From: Lutjanus erythropterus
Taxonomy: Eukaryota; Chordata; Actinopteri; Lutjaniformes; Lutjanidae
Direction: 5' to 3'
NCBI GenBank assembly: GCA_020091685.1
Contig: CM034600.1
Span: 37,491,536-37,555,535, forward strand
Length of the DNA: 64,000 nt
Shown: piece after piece, positions 48,230-60,100 of the stretch
Position numbering within the stretch: position 1 is the first letter of the stretch
Layout of the letters: each line of letters opens with the position of its first letter
Position numbers and translations under genes: made by a program
The notes under the pieces: model-generated
What the model saw: only the letters and a program-made list of their open reading frames with translations
Database searches by the model: none
Told to the model about the DNA's origin: nothing

Positions 48230-48950
48230 AAGAGATTCTTTAAGTGATTATAATGAAAAACTTTCTCAAAATAATGATGTAATATCTCTAAATAATTACT
48301 AGGTATCTAAGTCATTTTTAGAAAGTTTCTTATTATTTTGAAAAGATTTCTCATTATTTTGAGATACAAAGTCATTAGATTTTCATTATTTTGAGACTTA
48401 AGTCATTATTATGACACAATAAGTCCTTATTTAGAGATACTAAGTCACTATTTCAAGACTTTAGTTACTATAAGAAACATTCTCATTATTTTGAGTAAAA
48501 TATATGATACCAAGTCATTATTTTGTAATATTAGGTCATTATTTTGTGAGTTTCTTGTTATTTTGTTGTACTAAGTCATAATTCTGTGATACTATGTCAC
48601 TACTTTGTTATACTAAGTCACTATTTTAAGAAGGTTTCTCATTACTTTGTGATACTAAGTTACTAGTTTGAGGACATTTTTCATTATTTTGTGAGAAGTT
48701 ACTATTTTTCGGATGTTTTTCTTTATTTTGTGACACTAAGTTACTATATTGAGGATGTTTCTCATTAGTTTGTGATACTAAGTTAATATTTTTAGGACAT
48801 TTTTCATAATTTTGTGATACTGTCACTATTTTGAGGAAATTTTTCATTATTGAGTCATACTAAATCATTATTTTGTCACACTAAGCCCTTATTTTGAGAG
48901 AGTTTTTCATTATTTTGCAAAACTTGGTCATTATTTCTAAGTCATGGTTG
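48230..48950. repeat. Degenerate ~42-bp minisatellite
   Basis: Repeated 'GATACTAAGT', 'TACTATTTTGAGGA' and 'TTTTCATTATTTTGTG' blocks in the same order give a period of about 42 bp with much drift. The open minus-strand frame of 73 codons (NEKHP/SNLVSQ repeats) is a translation of this repeat. Confidence 0.85.
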
Positions 48951-49915
48951 TTATCACATTGGTATAAGGTGCTTCCATCACTAACAGAGTTGAAACCTGA
49001 ACTGTGTCTTCAACCACAGTGAATATAAACATGCACATGTGCATGATACACATAAACCTACATGTGTGTAGATGTGTGCGTGTGGCTCAAAGCCATGGCT
49101 GATATTATTAGTCAGTCAACAGAAAACTAATTTGCAACTATTTTGAAAATAATTTCCATAAACAAAATTCTTTTGGCAAAAACAAATTGTACATATTTTC
49201 CAGCGTGATGATTTCCTGTTCCTCTGTCTTCTGTCAGTTCAGGCTGAATAAATGTGAGTCTGATGCTGTTTTCTCTACAACATGTGAGCCAAAGTGCTGC
49301 AGAGTGTTTGGCTTTTTTCTGTTCTCCTGCATCTCTGCAGGCGCTGCTGTGCTCCTGTAGTATAATGTGTCCCAGAACAACTTGTTCCACCAACGAGGAA
49401 GACACGGCAGTTCCTCACAGCAGAGATCGTCTATTTTCGTGAGGATGTGTCACACTTCAGCTAAACAAACATTTGGCCTGTCTGACCTGCAGGTGGGTTT
49501 CAGGTACAGATGATACCTGAACATGAAGAAGTTTGCTGATGAGGCTCCAGGTTTGACTACAGAGGGGACAGAAGTAACACAATGCATTTGAGTAGGATGT
49601 GGAAATGAAGTGAACAGATCTCTGTGCACGTGAGTTCTCAATATTTAAAAACGATGATTCAGGCATTAAAGTGTTTGCTGTTGTGTGACTTGTTTGATGC
49701 TGAAGTGTTTTCAGATCATCCAATTTTGAATTAACTTAGTTTTAGCTGAGTTTTTATAACTTTTATTGTTACTTTTAGTTGTTTTTGTTTTTAAATTATT
49801 ATTATAATATGGGGTGTTTGTTAGGGGAAAGATATAAGAAGTCCACACTTTGTGAAGGCTCACAGTCATGTGCATCATTTTTTAAATTACTGTTTTCTAA
49901 TCACATTAATTTTCA
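48951..49915. other. Intergenic stretch
   Basis: No supported exon or RNA gene. It separates the two minisatellites. Confidence 0.4.
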
Positions 49916-50540
49916 TGAATTCATTCTCAACATTTTGAATTTATTATAGACATTTCAACTTTTTTTTCTCACCAGTTGAACTTTATTTCTCAACAGTTCT
50001 ATTTCATTCTTGACATTTTGACTTGATTCTCGGTACATTTCAGTTTAATTTTTTGATATGTCACCTTTATTCTCAACAACTTTATTTTTTATTTGACTTC
50101 AGTCCTGTTTTTTGGTCTAATTTTTGACATTTCAACTTAATCTTCAATGTTTCGACTTCATTCTTGACATTTCGAAATTATTATTGACATTTCGACTTTT
50201 TTCTTAACAACTGGATATTATTCTCAACAAGCTGACTTTATTCTCCACATTATGAACATGTTTTCAACATTTCTGCTTCATTCTCAACATCCTGACTTCA
50301 GACAATTCAATTTTATTTTTCAACTTCATTCTTGACATCTCAACTTTATTCTCAAAATTTCGACTACATTCTCAACATTTTGACTTTATTCTCGACATTT
50401 CTCTCAGCATTTCAACACTATAGTCTCGCAAGTCTGAAACAAAAGTCCTCCTCTGCTTTATTCTTTTTTTAATACGTGGCACTAATCCTGAAAGTTCCTA
50501 TTTATTCTCAACAATTTGACTTTTATTCACAAAATGCAGC
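49916..50540. repeat. Degenerate ~20-bp minisatellite
   Basis: Variants of 'ACTTTATTCTCAACATTTTG' repeat more than twenty times with substitutions and small indels. Confidence 0.85.
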
Positions 50541-50799
50541 ATAAATAAATTAAAACTTTCTCCTTTCATTTTTTCCCTCATGCCTGGCCTTAACACTAGT
50601 AGGCACATGCATAATCACTGAATTGACTGATGAGGAAAATAACTGTTAGTTAAACACAACAGATTCATTAAATTTCACACATTCTGTGTAGAAGCAGGCA
50701 ACTTGTCAGAGATGTTACAGTCCCTGGAAAGAGCAGCAGAGTGAGACCTCTTCACGTTGTCTCCTCTCTGCTCTCTGCTTTAGGAAACGTGGCCTTAAC

Positions 50800-51345
50800 G
50801 AGACTCCAGCAGCAGCAGCAGCAGGTCTGTTGTAGATGAATGAGAAACACACAGTCAGTCAGCTTCAGCCTCCATCTCTATCCGTCTGTCAGTCTGTGCC
50901 ACCGCTTCATCACTGCCCGCCGTCCCTTGTCTGAAGCTCGTTTCTGAAGAACTATGTCCGAGGCAGAACAAGTCTCGGCCTCGGCCCCGGAGGCCGCCGC
51001 CGCTGTCCTGGACGCCCTGAACGCCACGGACTCCAACGGGACCGAGGCGCTCAACGCTACGGCTAAATTCGTGGCCACTCCGGAGGGCACGGCGCTGGCT
51101 TATGGCAGCCTGGTGTTCATGGCGCTTCTGCCCATCTTCTTCGGGGCTCTGCGGTCCGTCTCCTGCTCCAAATCTAAGGTAACTGTCACCGCACGAACCC
51201 GGACAGAGCTCGGTGAGGAGGTTTCACTTCAGCCCGCTGCTGTTAGGCTCTACCGGGTAGCTCGTTCAGCTAACAGCTAGCTAACGGTCGCGTCAACAAG
51301 GGAACCCCAGGCTCGCGGAAGATCTCGCGAGAGTAGACATTTCAA
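50800..51345 (+). promoter_or_regulatory. hm13: hm13 promoter region and CpG-rich first exon
   Basis: A CpG-rich stretch spans the 5' UTR, exon 1 and the start of intron 1. No TATA box is visible, as expected for a housekeeping gene. A CAG run (50,809-50,823) lies in the presumed leader or just upstream. The palindrome TCTCGCGAGA at 51,323-51,332 matches the motif bound by BANP at CpG-island promoters, and a one-base variant lies at 51,472-51,481. The transcription start is not determined; I would expect it near 50,850-50,900. Confidence 0.6.
50954..51178 (+). CDS. hm13: hm13 coding exon 1
   Basis: 75 codons from the ATG at 50,954 to a GTAACT donor, phase 0. Residues 1-42 are Ala/Ser/Thr-rich and diverged from mammals; residues 43-71 (TPEG to SVSC) are highly conserved and include TM1. 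Confidence 0.95.
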
Positions 51346-54089
51346 CACAAACATTGATCGCTCTTAATCCTTAACTAAACGTTTACACTAGAAGATTTTA
51401 ACGTAGCGATGTCACATAATATAATGCGATTAATTGTCGTCTCTTGATTAGCACAATCGAGAGACAACAATTCTCGCGAGGAATTCTCGAATCAAGGGTT
51501 CCCTTTTAGACACGACCGTAGCTAACGGGTTCCAGGTGATTTTAGCGGCTCTTTAATAATACTCTTCAAACTGAGCACCGAGAACAGCCCAGGATACAAC
51601 TAAATACAGCCCTATATGTGTTAAGGTTTTTTGATAAAGTCATAAAAATGAGCAATTTCCATTCAGAAATAAGTTTAGAACATTTTAACGGTTATTTCAA
51701 ATAGAAATCAGCGGTTAAGAACAGAGATAGTGTATCTCAACTTGTTGCACACGTCACATTAACGTTATAGCGTTAAATGGTGCTGTTTTTGGGCCTGGTT
51801 GTGATGTTTGACTTTGGGGTCTTTAAAGGGCTGAAAACCAAACGTGTAATTTTCTTGTTCCTGTACTTTTGGTGGTGTGTCCAGTGCTGGTCACTGCTGA
51901 TGGGAAGCTGGTGTAGCAGGTCTTTATTTACTTTTGTGTTCCCGGTGTTGTTTACCTGCTGTCAAAGTTTTACCTGGCTCAGGAACCAGGCCAGGTGTCA
52001 CCTGGTGAACAGGAAGTCAACCAAACAACAATAAATACACAGAACACAGCAAATATACATAATTCGTTATCAGTCAAGAAAAACAGGTGATAGCAGGTTA
52101 AACTGACGTGTGGGTGAATACAGAGCAATGATAGAGAGAGAGAGAGTGTGTGTGAGTGAGTGAGTGAGTGAGAGAGAGAGAGAGAGAGAGAGTGTGTGTG
52201 TGAGTGAGTGAGTGAGAGAGAGAGAGAGACGTGTACAAGAGGGTTTTATTTGCACTCTTTTGAGAGTTTTTGCGGACATGCGCAGTTGTGCGGGTTAGTG
52301 GTTAAAAAAAAATCCCACATCCTCTGCAGCTCAGATAATTACGGATTGCAGCCGGTGTGATGATGTAATTAAGTACTTGTACTTAATACTGTACTTAAGG
52401 TTTTGTACTTTACTGTAGTGTTTGAGGTATCAACCAATATGTGTGTTCAGGGCCAATAATTAATAATTACCGATGATTAGTTGTATTGTTTGATGTGGTA
52501 ACAGAATCACATTGAGATTATTTTGACAGATAGTGATATTGCCAATACTAGTTTTCCTTCCTGATCCCGGTTCTTACAGATGAACTTTGCGTATCGGCCA
52601 GTGCCATTCTGATACCAGTCCATTTAAAAATGTATATACTGTATATATACAATTTTTTTTAACAGTACTAACCATGTATGGATGTGGTGTAATTGTTGTA
52701 TGTCCTAGCTCAGGTTAAACAATTTGCAAAACATGAAAAAATACTTTTTTGGGGTGTAGATGATGCTGCTGAGAACAGGGCTGCACTATATGGTAAAAAA
52801 GTCCTATTGCAATTATTTTGACTGAAATTGTGATTACAATATACAATACAGTTAGTAGGAATGATCATTTTTGCATCTCTGCAGCAGTGCAGTCTCATAC
52901 AGTACCAAGTATAATGCTGTTTTCACTGTTTTCACAAAATTGTGATCGGTTCTGGTTCTGCGATTTGTATATTACACTTTACCATATTTCGATAATACTG
53001 TGATTAATTGTGCTGCCCCAGCTGGGAAGTAGCAGGGTCCCATTGTGGGGTGAATAAATTACGTGGCATTGGATCGCTGCATAGATATACCTACTCATTA
53101 CTGCTGATAATACCATGAGCACATGTCAGAACAAACATATTTAATGATTTTAACAGAGAAAAACTAATAAAATCATGATGGTGTGGTATTTGTTCAGGTC
53201 TGTACCAAACAAACATGTTTTCTTAACTTTTGAGAACAAGATTTATAGGCCAGGGCATCTCTGCAGCACTACAGTACATTTATTTAACAGTTTATTAATG
53301 TACTTTTCGCTCCACTACATTTATTGAACAGTATTAGTTACTTTGCAGATTCTGATTATTAATACAGAATATAAAGCGGCTAGTAAATTATGATGTAAGT
53401 CATGCAGCAATTTGTATAAAAATGAGGTCAACCTTTAGCAGCTGCAAGTGATGAATACATGAATGCATATGCAGTATTATTCTGTAACTGGCTATTCTGC
53501 CCAATGAGCGCCTTTCCTTTTGATACTTTGAGTATATTATGATGCTTGTGCTTTATTATTACTTATTAGTGATGCAGCCTATGGATTTTTTCCAGCCAAT
53601 ATAAGAACCGATACTTGCATGCTTCTTATGGCAAATATCGATAACTGATAATTTTACATTTTTGTATTTTAAGAAGTTTATTTAACCTTAAGTTTAGGCT
53701 ACGATGTAGTGAGCACAGATATGATTTTATGTTCCATAACTCTGACCTACTTGATAAGTAATTACCACCAGTGCTGGGAAAATAAAAACTCCAGGAAGTG
53801 TTGCTCGAGTTAAACCGGTCTGTTGGCCTGTTAGTTTGTTTTTGCTTGAAGAATAAATTTATAGTGTCATTTCACCAAAAGACAGAGAGCCTGAATTTTT
53901 CCAGATAACTCAGGCAAGTCTTTTTGGATTTCTTGTCTTTTTGAATTATGAATGTGACCACACATTTTTTTTTTTTTTTGCCAGATTTTGTTGCATGACA
54001 GTTTTTGATACTGTGATAAATTCCTGTCAGGACCAAACAAGTAGTGAGGTTTGATTCCCAGTCCTGGTGCATCTTAAACCACTTTACAA

Positions 54090-54120
<31 letters not shown>

Positions 54121-57100
54121 CTCATTTCCTGCCACTCATTCTTGTTTTGAGCTCAAGGAGATTATCCATCACAGTAAACATAGAGACACGTTTTGTTTTC
54201 TCCTTATTTAACACAGATGTCTCATTCAACAAATGATTTCTTTAACTAAATTTACTGTCAAAGCCAGTTCGTTTCAGGATGAGTTTGCACTACAAATGCA
54301 TGTCAGAAAATCAGTCATTTATACATAGATTACATGCAACAATGAAAAGTTAATAGATTTTAAATCGGATGTACACCGCAGTAATTAGGCTGTCTGTATC
54401 TTTTAACGTGCAGCTGTTGAATGCATCAGGAGAACCAGTAGTGCAGGTAGTTCAGTTAATGATGATTGTCACCGAAGGCTACAAACAGAAAGGAAACACC
54501 TGGAACATTTAGTTCTGTGGCCTGAGGTGAATAAATTACCGAAAACATCTGTGCTAAATGAGAATTAGCTGATGTTGATTGACAGTTTGCATTATTATGA
54601 GTATTACTGCTTTATAAATCATATATATACCTGATTGTATAAAGACTAGTATAATAGTAAATGCAGCTTTTTTGAGTTGTGAAATGAAATGCATCATTGT
54701 AAAACTGAAGTTCTTTAGTCAAATGACAGAAAATGATGATGTGATGCAAAAATTCCCAAAATTCACATGTGACTATTTGCTGCTTCCACTGTCTTCTGTG
54801 ATAATAAATTTAATATCTGCAGGGTTCTGTACTGTTGGTCAGACACTACACTATAAGCTTTGAAACATTCAGGACCTGAATGTTTCAAAGCTTATAGTGT
54901 TGCCATGACAATCCCAGTCCTAATCAGTATCAGTAAATTGAGCTCCTCTTTGGCATTTTAACACACAGTGTGTAACGTCTGTGGCTACAGGTAGAGCTGA
55001 ACAATTTTGAAAAAATATCTAATTGTGATTATTTTGACTGATACTGCAGTTGCAATATGATTTGCGATGTTAGAGCTATTGACCATCATTGCATAAGACT
55101 CTTAAATTAGGGATTGTATTGGTCTATATTAGTAACAGCATATATTAATTGTTGAATATTGTCTATAATAATATCTGATTTAACAGATTATGTCAAAGAA
55201 TTTAATATGAATTCAGAGGTAAAATGCTATATAAAAGCCAAAGAATATTTACGACTTTCTAAATGAACTTTTCTAGAAAATCTCAGTGACTTTTTGAAGA
55301 GTCAGAACTGTTCTTTGTTTCTGTTTTCTTTGTGATGTCAGGCAGATGTGGTTCGGTCAGACCTGTGGAATATTAAATCGTTCATCTTTGTTCACTGCAT
55401 CTGAGCCTTTCTTACCCATGGGTGCATAAACTACTGGTTATTTGAACTTTTTAAGACACAAAAATCTGAAAATATTAGTTATCTAATCAGTATTGGCCAT
55501 AAGAAGCAAGTAATTATCTGTATCAGCTAAAAAAAATCCATATTGTGCATCCCTATCTCCATTACAATAATCGCAAACTATTGAAATAATGACTGCAAAT
55601 TTGAGGAAAATGTGATAGTCCATCAAAGCTTCAAATGTTCAGGGATAATTCTCGTGGATAAGTCTTAATCAGTTGATCTCAATTAATGGGAATCCAGGTC
55701 TGATGTCATTTTTAGTTGTACTTTGAAAAAGATGTTTAGAGTTTGAGACCAATAGTTGGGATTCAGTTCCACGTGACTGAAATGAGTTTGAATAAATTAT
55801 GAAATACACATTTTGAATATGTTTTTTAAAAAACTATTGTGTTAAGTTGTTTTTCTGCACAACATGTGATAGTTTAATTTTTTCATTCAGCTGATCCTGT
55901 CAGATACGTAGCTCAACAGTGCTTTCAGCATCACATTAATTTATACTAATATTATTTAGCTGCCAGCTCATTTTAATTTGATTTTGTCAGTTAATGTGGA
56001 GTGAAAGCTGTTGTTTATTCTTTGTGAAGAAAATCCTCCTCCTCTGTTGGTTCTGAGTTGAGAGTAGTTCATCTGTATTTTCATACAGGCCTGATTGGAT
56101 TTAACTCTAACCTTTGAACACTAAGAGTGAGTTATCGATAGAAAATACAATTGATAGGCTTTAATATAATTGGTTCACAGTGAGAGATTACGGTGGCCAG
56201 CAGAGACAAAGTTTGAGAAAAGGCAAAGATGATAAAACCGGGTATCAGTCTTGGTTTGAATCTTGCATGTCATCCTTCCTCTCTCTCCTCCTCTCTCCAT
56301 TCTTCCTGTCCTTCTTTCTCTCTCTCTCTCTGTCGGCCATCTTTATAATGAAAAAATAATGAATGAATCATTAGACCTCAGTGATGATTTGTTTCCTGCA
56401 TCTGACACTTGTTGGGGGTGATGTGATTATGGCTCCTGCTTCCAGTCCTCCTCTTTGTTTGCCGATCTGATCCCTCTCTCTCCCTGTCTGTCTGTACACA
56501 TCTGTCTGTCCATCCATTCTGTCTGTCTGTCTGTGTGTGTGTCCGTCCGTCTGTAGGAGCTCGGAGAAAATGATTACGATTCTGGGTTCAGAGTGAGTAT
56601 GAGAGCCGCTGAGAGCACCGAATACACACATCCTGCACACTGTTTGTTTACAGCACTAACACAGCAGTAAACACATTAACACCGGGGTGTTTATCGTGGA
56701 GTTAACTTACTAACAAGTCAGCGGGGAGGAGTCATCTCAGTGCCTTTGCTCGAGGAGGACATTATATCAGGACACTTGCATGAAAATTGTTACCGTCCAT
56801 GTGAAACTGCATCAATCTGGCTTGTATGAAAGTGACTGAATCAGCAGCTTCCCTCGGCTTTACAGAGCTTTTATAGTGAGTTTCTGGCCAAATCATTGGA
56901 TCAGATTAGGTTTGGGCGGTATCTTTTTTTGTGTGAAAAAACAAAATCCCTGATAGAAGTCCCTGTACATGTATGACATTATCTAGTGTACAATGCTTTG
57001 TGTCTAACATACAGTTAGCCTTCTTAGACAAGTCTTGCTGGGTTTAAATACTCACAGCCCACAGATTAATGAATACATACTGAAATAATCACCCTTACAG

Positions 57101-60100
57101 ATTCTTGTGAAAGGACCTAGTGACACTTGTTGCCATGGATACCAGCACATCATTTGGCTGAGCGGAGAGGATCTACAGATGTATCATGTGGCTAATGGAG
57201 TGCTTCTGTAGTTGGAAGAAATAAAGTTATATGTGTTATGTTCCATATCTAGTTGTATTTAATCAATTACCTAGAGCACCTGGGCTTCAGAGCAGAAATG
57301 ACAAGCCGATTATTTCTTTTCTGCCTCAAGATAATTCTTCTGCTGGCTAAGTTTCCAGTTGTAATGAATTAATTTTATTTTTTTTATTTTCCATTTAAAA
57401 AAACAGCAACCTCTGTGTTTCAGGTAACTTAGTTCATGATGACAATATTGAAAATCATACCTTTGGGATTTCTAAATACTGCTTCTTCTACTATAATATT
57501 TTCATACTCCTAAGCCTAGATCAGATATTGTTTGATATATGATTCATTAACATAAACTGCCATGTAAATGCTCAACAAGACTTCAAGCGACATGCCATAA
57601 AGAGACAGACCTGCAGTGCTTGTGAGGCAGCTGAAGCACGTTTCACCTCTCAGTTGATCAAAATGAGCTTTAAATTTCAAAAATCGAATCAAAAGGCAGA
57701 AATGACTTTTTTCTCTCCAAAAAAAAGAAAACACTTCAAACATGCCTCAAAATTATGAGGCATTATATGTTTATACATCATTATCCATGACGTATAAATG
57801 TATTAATTTCATTTGTGATGCTACAGTAGGTTTCTCTGCTGTCCCTGAATTGTCCCAGACACTGCATCTGTGTCCTAGGTGCTATTTTTATTGTCCCTGG
57901 GACAACAGGACATCCTTATTTTCGAGTGCTGACTTCAAAAACACACAGCGTAATTTACCACTGACCATATCACACTTGATACCATATATTTTTAAAAAAC
58001 AATTTGAAAATGTAAATAAAAGATGTCAGGGCATAAAACCAATGATCTGTTGATCTTTACAAATCAAAACCCGATTAACACGGGTACAACCGTCGGTGCA
58101 AGAAAAATGTTCAACTCAAAAAATGGAATCATAACCTTTAAAACTGAAAGTCATTTTGAGTCGTGTATTCGGAGAGTCGTGACCCCCTCGGGTCATGTGA
58201 TCAGCAGCTAGAAGGTGAGGGAAACCTGTTGGCGGTGCTGTCATCATGTGAAGTTATTTTACGCTCAGGGAAGAAAAAACCTAAACAAGCAAATGCAATA
58301 TGCAGTTTATTTAAATATCATTTTGAATGTTGAAATGGTGATGACCAATCAAAAATGCTGCTAAAGGTTTTGTGTGAAAATATTTAAAGAAACATAAACG
58401 GCAGTATTGCATATCTGAATCATGTTGTGGTGCGTATTTCTTCTCTGATTGGAGAAGAATATTTATTTCACAGTTTGATGTTTTTTAGATGTCAGGTTAG
58501 ACAAAGTGCATCCATACAGATGTATTAATAACAGTTTAGTGCTTAGGGGAAGGTAAAAGACAGTATTGTACTGGTATTTGTATCAGCAGATACTCAAAGG
58601 TTTCAGTATCATTTAAGCCTTTGGTTAACTAGTCCTTGCACATTTATGATATTAATTTAATTATTTGAATTAGTGTCAAATTCCTGTAATCTAATCGAAA
58701 GACAGAATCAGCGTTTCTCACCATTATTTTTTTTCTTCTCTCCAATCTCAGTTTAATTTTAGCATGTAAAGGCTTTAATTCAGGAATTAAATGACCTGAC
58801 ATGTTTTAATTTGCTCTGTACATACTGTACAGTACGAACAGGAGAGAATATCCTGCTAACTTTCTGTTTCAGCATGCCTCTGACCAGCCACAGCGCTCAG
58901 TATTGAAGTTCCTCCTCTGGCTATAGTAGACCTTTCTGACTCCTCAGACGTGTGTGTTTCTAATGACATTATACATAATCAGTGAGGCAGCATGAACAAC
59001 AGCAGACATGCACCGACTGCAATTTTCTTTCCCCATTTAAAAACAAACAAAAAAAACACGCTGTACTGATTTAGGTTAACTCTAAGAACTTGACAACATA
59101 CACCAACATGTTTGTAACTTTTTAAATAGAAAATTAAATTGTGTGTTCATAATAAAACAGTTGCACATTTTCTCCAAAAGTTTCCTTTCCTCTTTTCTCT
59201 CTTCCTCTCCAACTTTTTCTTTTTCCACCCCTTCTTCTTCTCTCATTTTCTTGCATTTTCTTGCCCTCTTGTCTTCCCCTCTATTTTCTCTGTAACACTC
59301 CTCCGTTAACATACTAGCGTAGACATTGGGTGTAGGCGCTCTCTTTCTCACATAGAGAGTAATAGTTGGATAAAATAAATAAAATATTCAGTTAGCAGTT
59401 AGATTGGCTGTCATATTGACATTTAATTAATGAAAAAGTTTGGTGGAGACTTGCAGTTGCAACAGACAGAGAATGATCGTGCAGCCTGACTGCCCTGTGT
59501 TATTTTCATGATTAAACTTTTCATAAAGTCAGTCAAACATTTGACCGTGTGGTCATTTATGCTGTAGTTGCTGTAGTTGACACAGACAGTCACTCTTTAT
59601 GCCGCTGTGTGCATGACATGAACCGTCATATGGTGCAGTGTGTACGGCTGCACCGAATACTTTAAAGCTTTGTTTGTTGCCACGGTATTCAAACTGCAAA
59701 ATTAGTATTTGACTATTCGCATATATTTTTTACTCTGCGCGCGACCTTGTTTTGCTTGTGTCAGTCTGTGTCATGGCAATACGGTTGCATCTCGTCCACC
59801 TGAGCTGATCGCAGCAATTCTACATAATGTTCGAAGTGGAGCAGAGAGCTGCAGTGCTGCTGGTGGAATCACTAATATGAGCAGATCGAGCAAACAGGAA
59901 GTCAGACACAGAGAAACACCATGAAGAATCCAGTCAGTTTTCAAAATAAACCACCCCGTGCAGGCTCACTAACATAAAAACAGACAACAGACTGCTTCTT
60001 CCAGCTGGTTGCTGTGCTGCATGTCTGCCTGTTTCTCTCTGTCTGTGTCTCTGACAGAGACACCAGACGCTGCTGCAGCAGCAGCTTCAGCACGAACTGA

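Larger units (their letters stand above)
53569..55554. mobile_element. ~2-kb block bounded by ~75-bp inverted repeats
   Basis: The left end 53,569-53,645 (AGTGATGCAGCC, ATGGATTTTTT, GATACTTGCATGCTTCTTATGG) is mirrored at 55,482-55,554 (GGCCATAAGAAGCAAGTAAT, AAAAAATCCATATTGTGCAT). It is either one long non-autonomous element or two opposed copies. No matching target-site duplication was found. It contains the CTG repeat and the perfect palindrome listed separately. Confidence 0.5.
51525..56556 (+). other. hm13 intron 1, left part
   Basis: No supported coding exon. It holds a (GA/GTGA)n tract, a MITE, a ~2-kb inverted-repeat-bounded block and a CTG repeat, each listed separately. 52,350-52,410 and 53,270-53,350 are ACTT-type hAT fragments. 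Confidence 0.55.

Noticed and set aside
48626-48847. 73-codon minus-strand frame with NEKHP/SNLVSQ repeats
   Set aside because: It is the minisatellite read as protein; there is no start context, splice signal or known family.
54848-54900. Pre-miRNA hairpin
   Set aside because: A 1-nt centre cannot form a normal terminal loop and a perfect 26-bp stem lacks the usual bulges and length.
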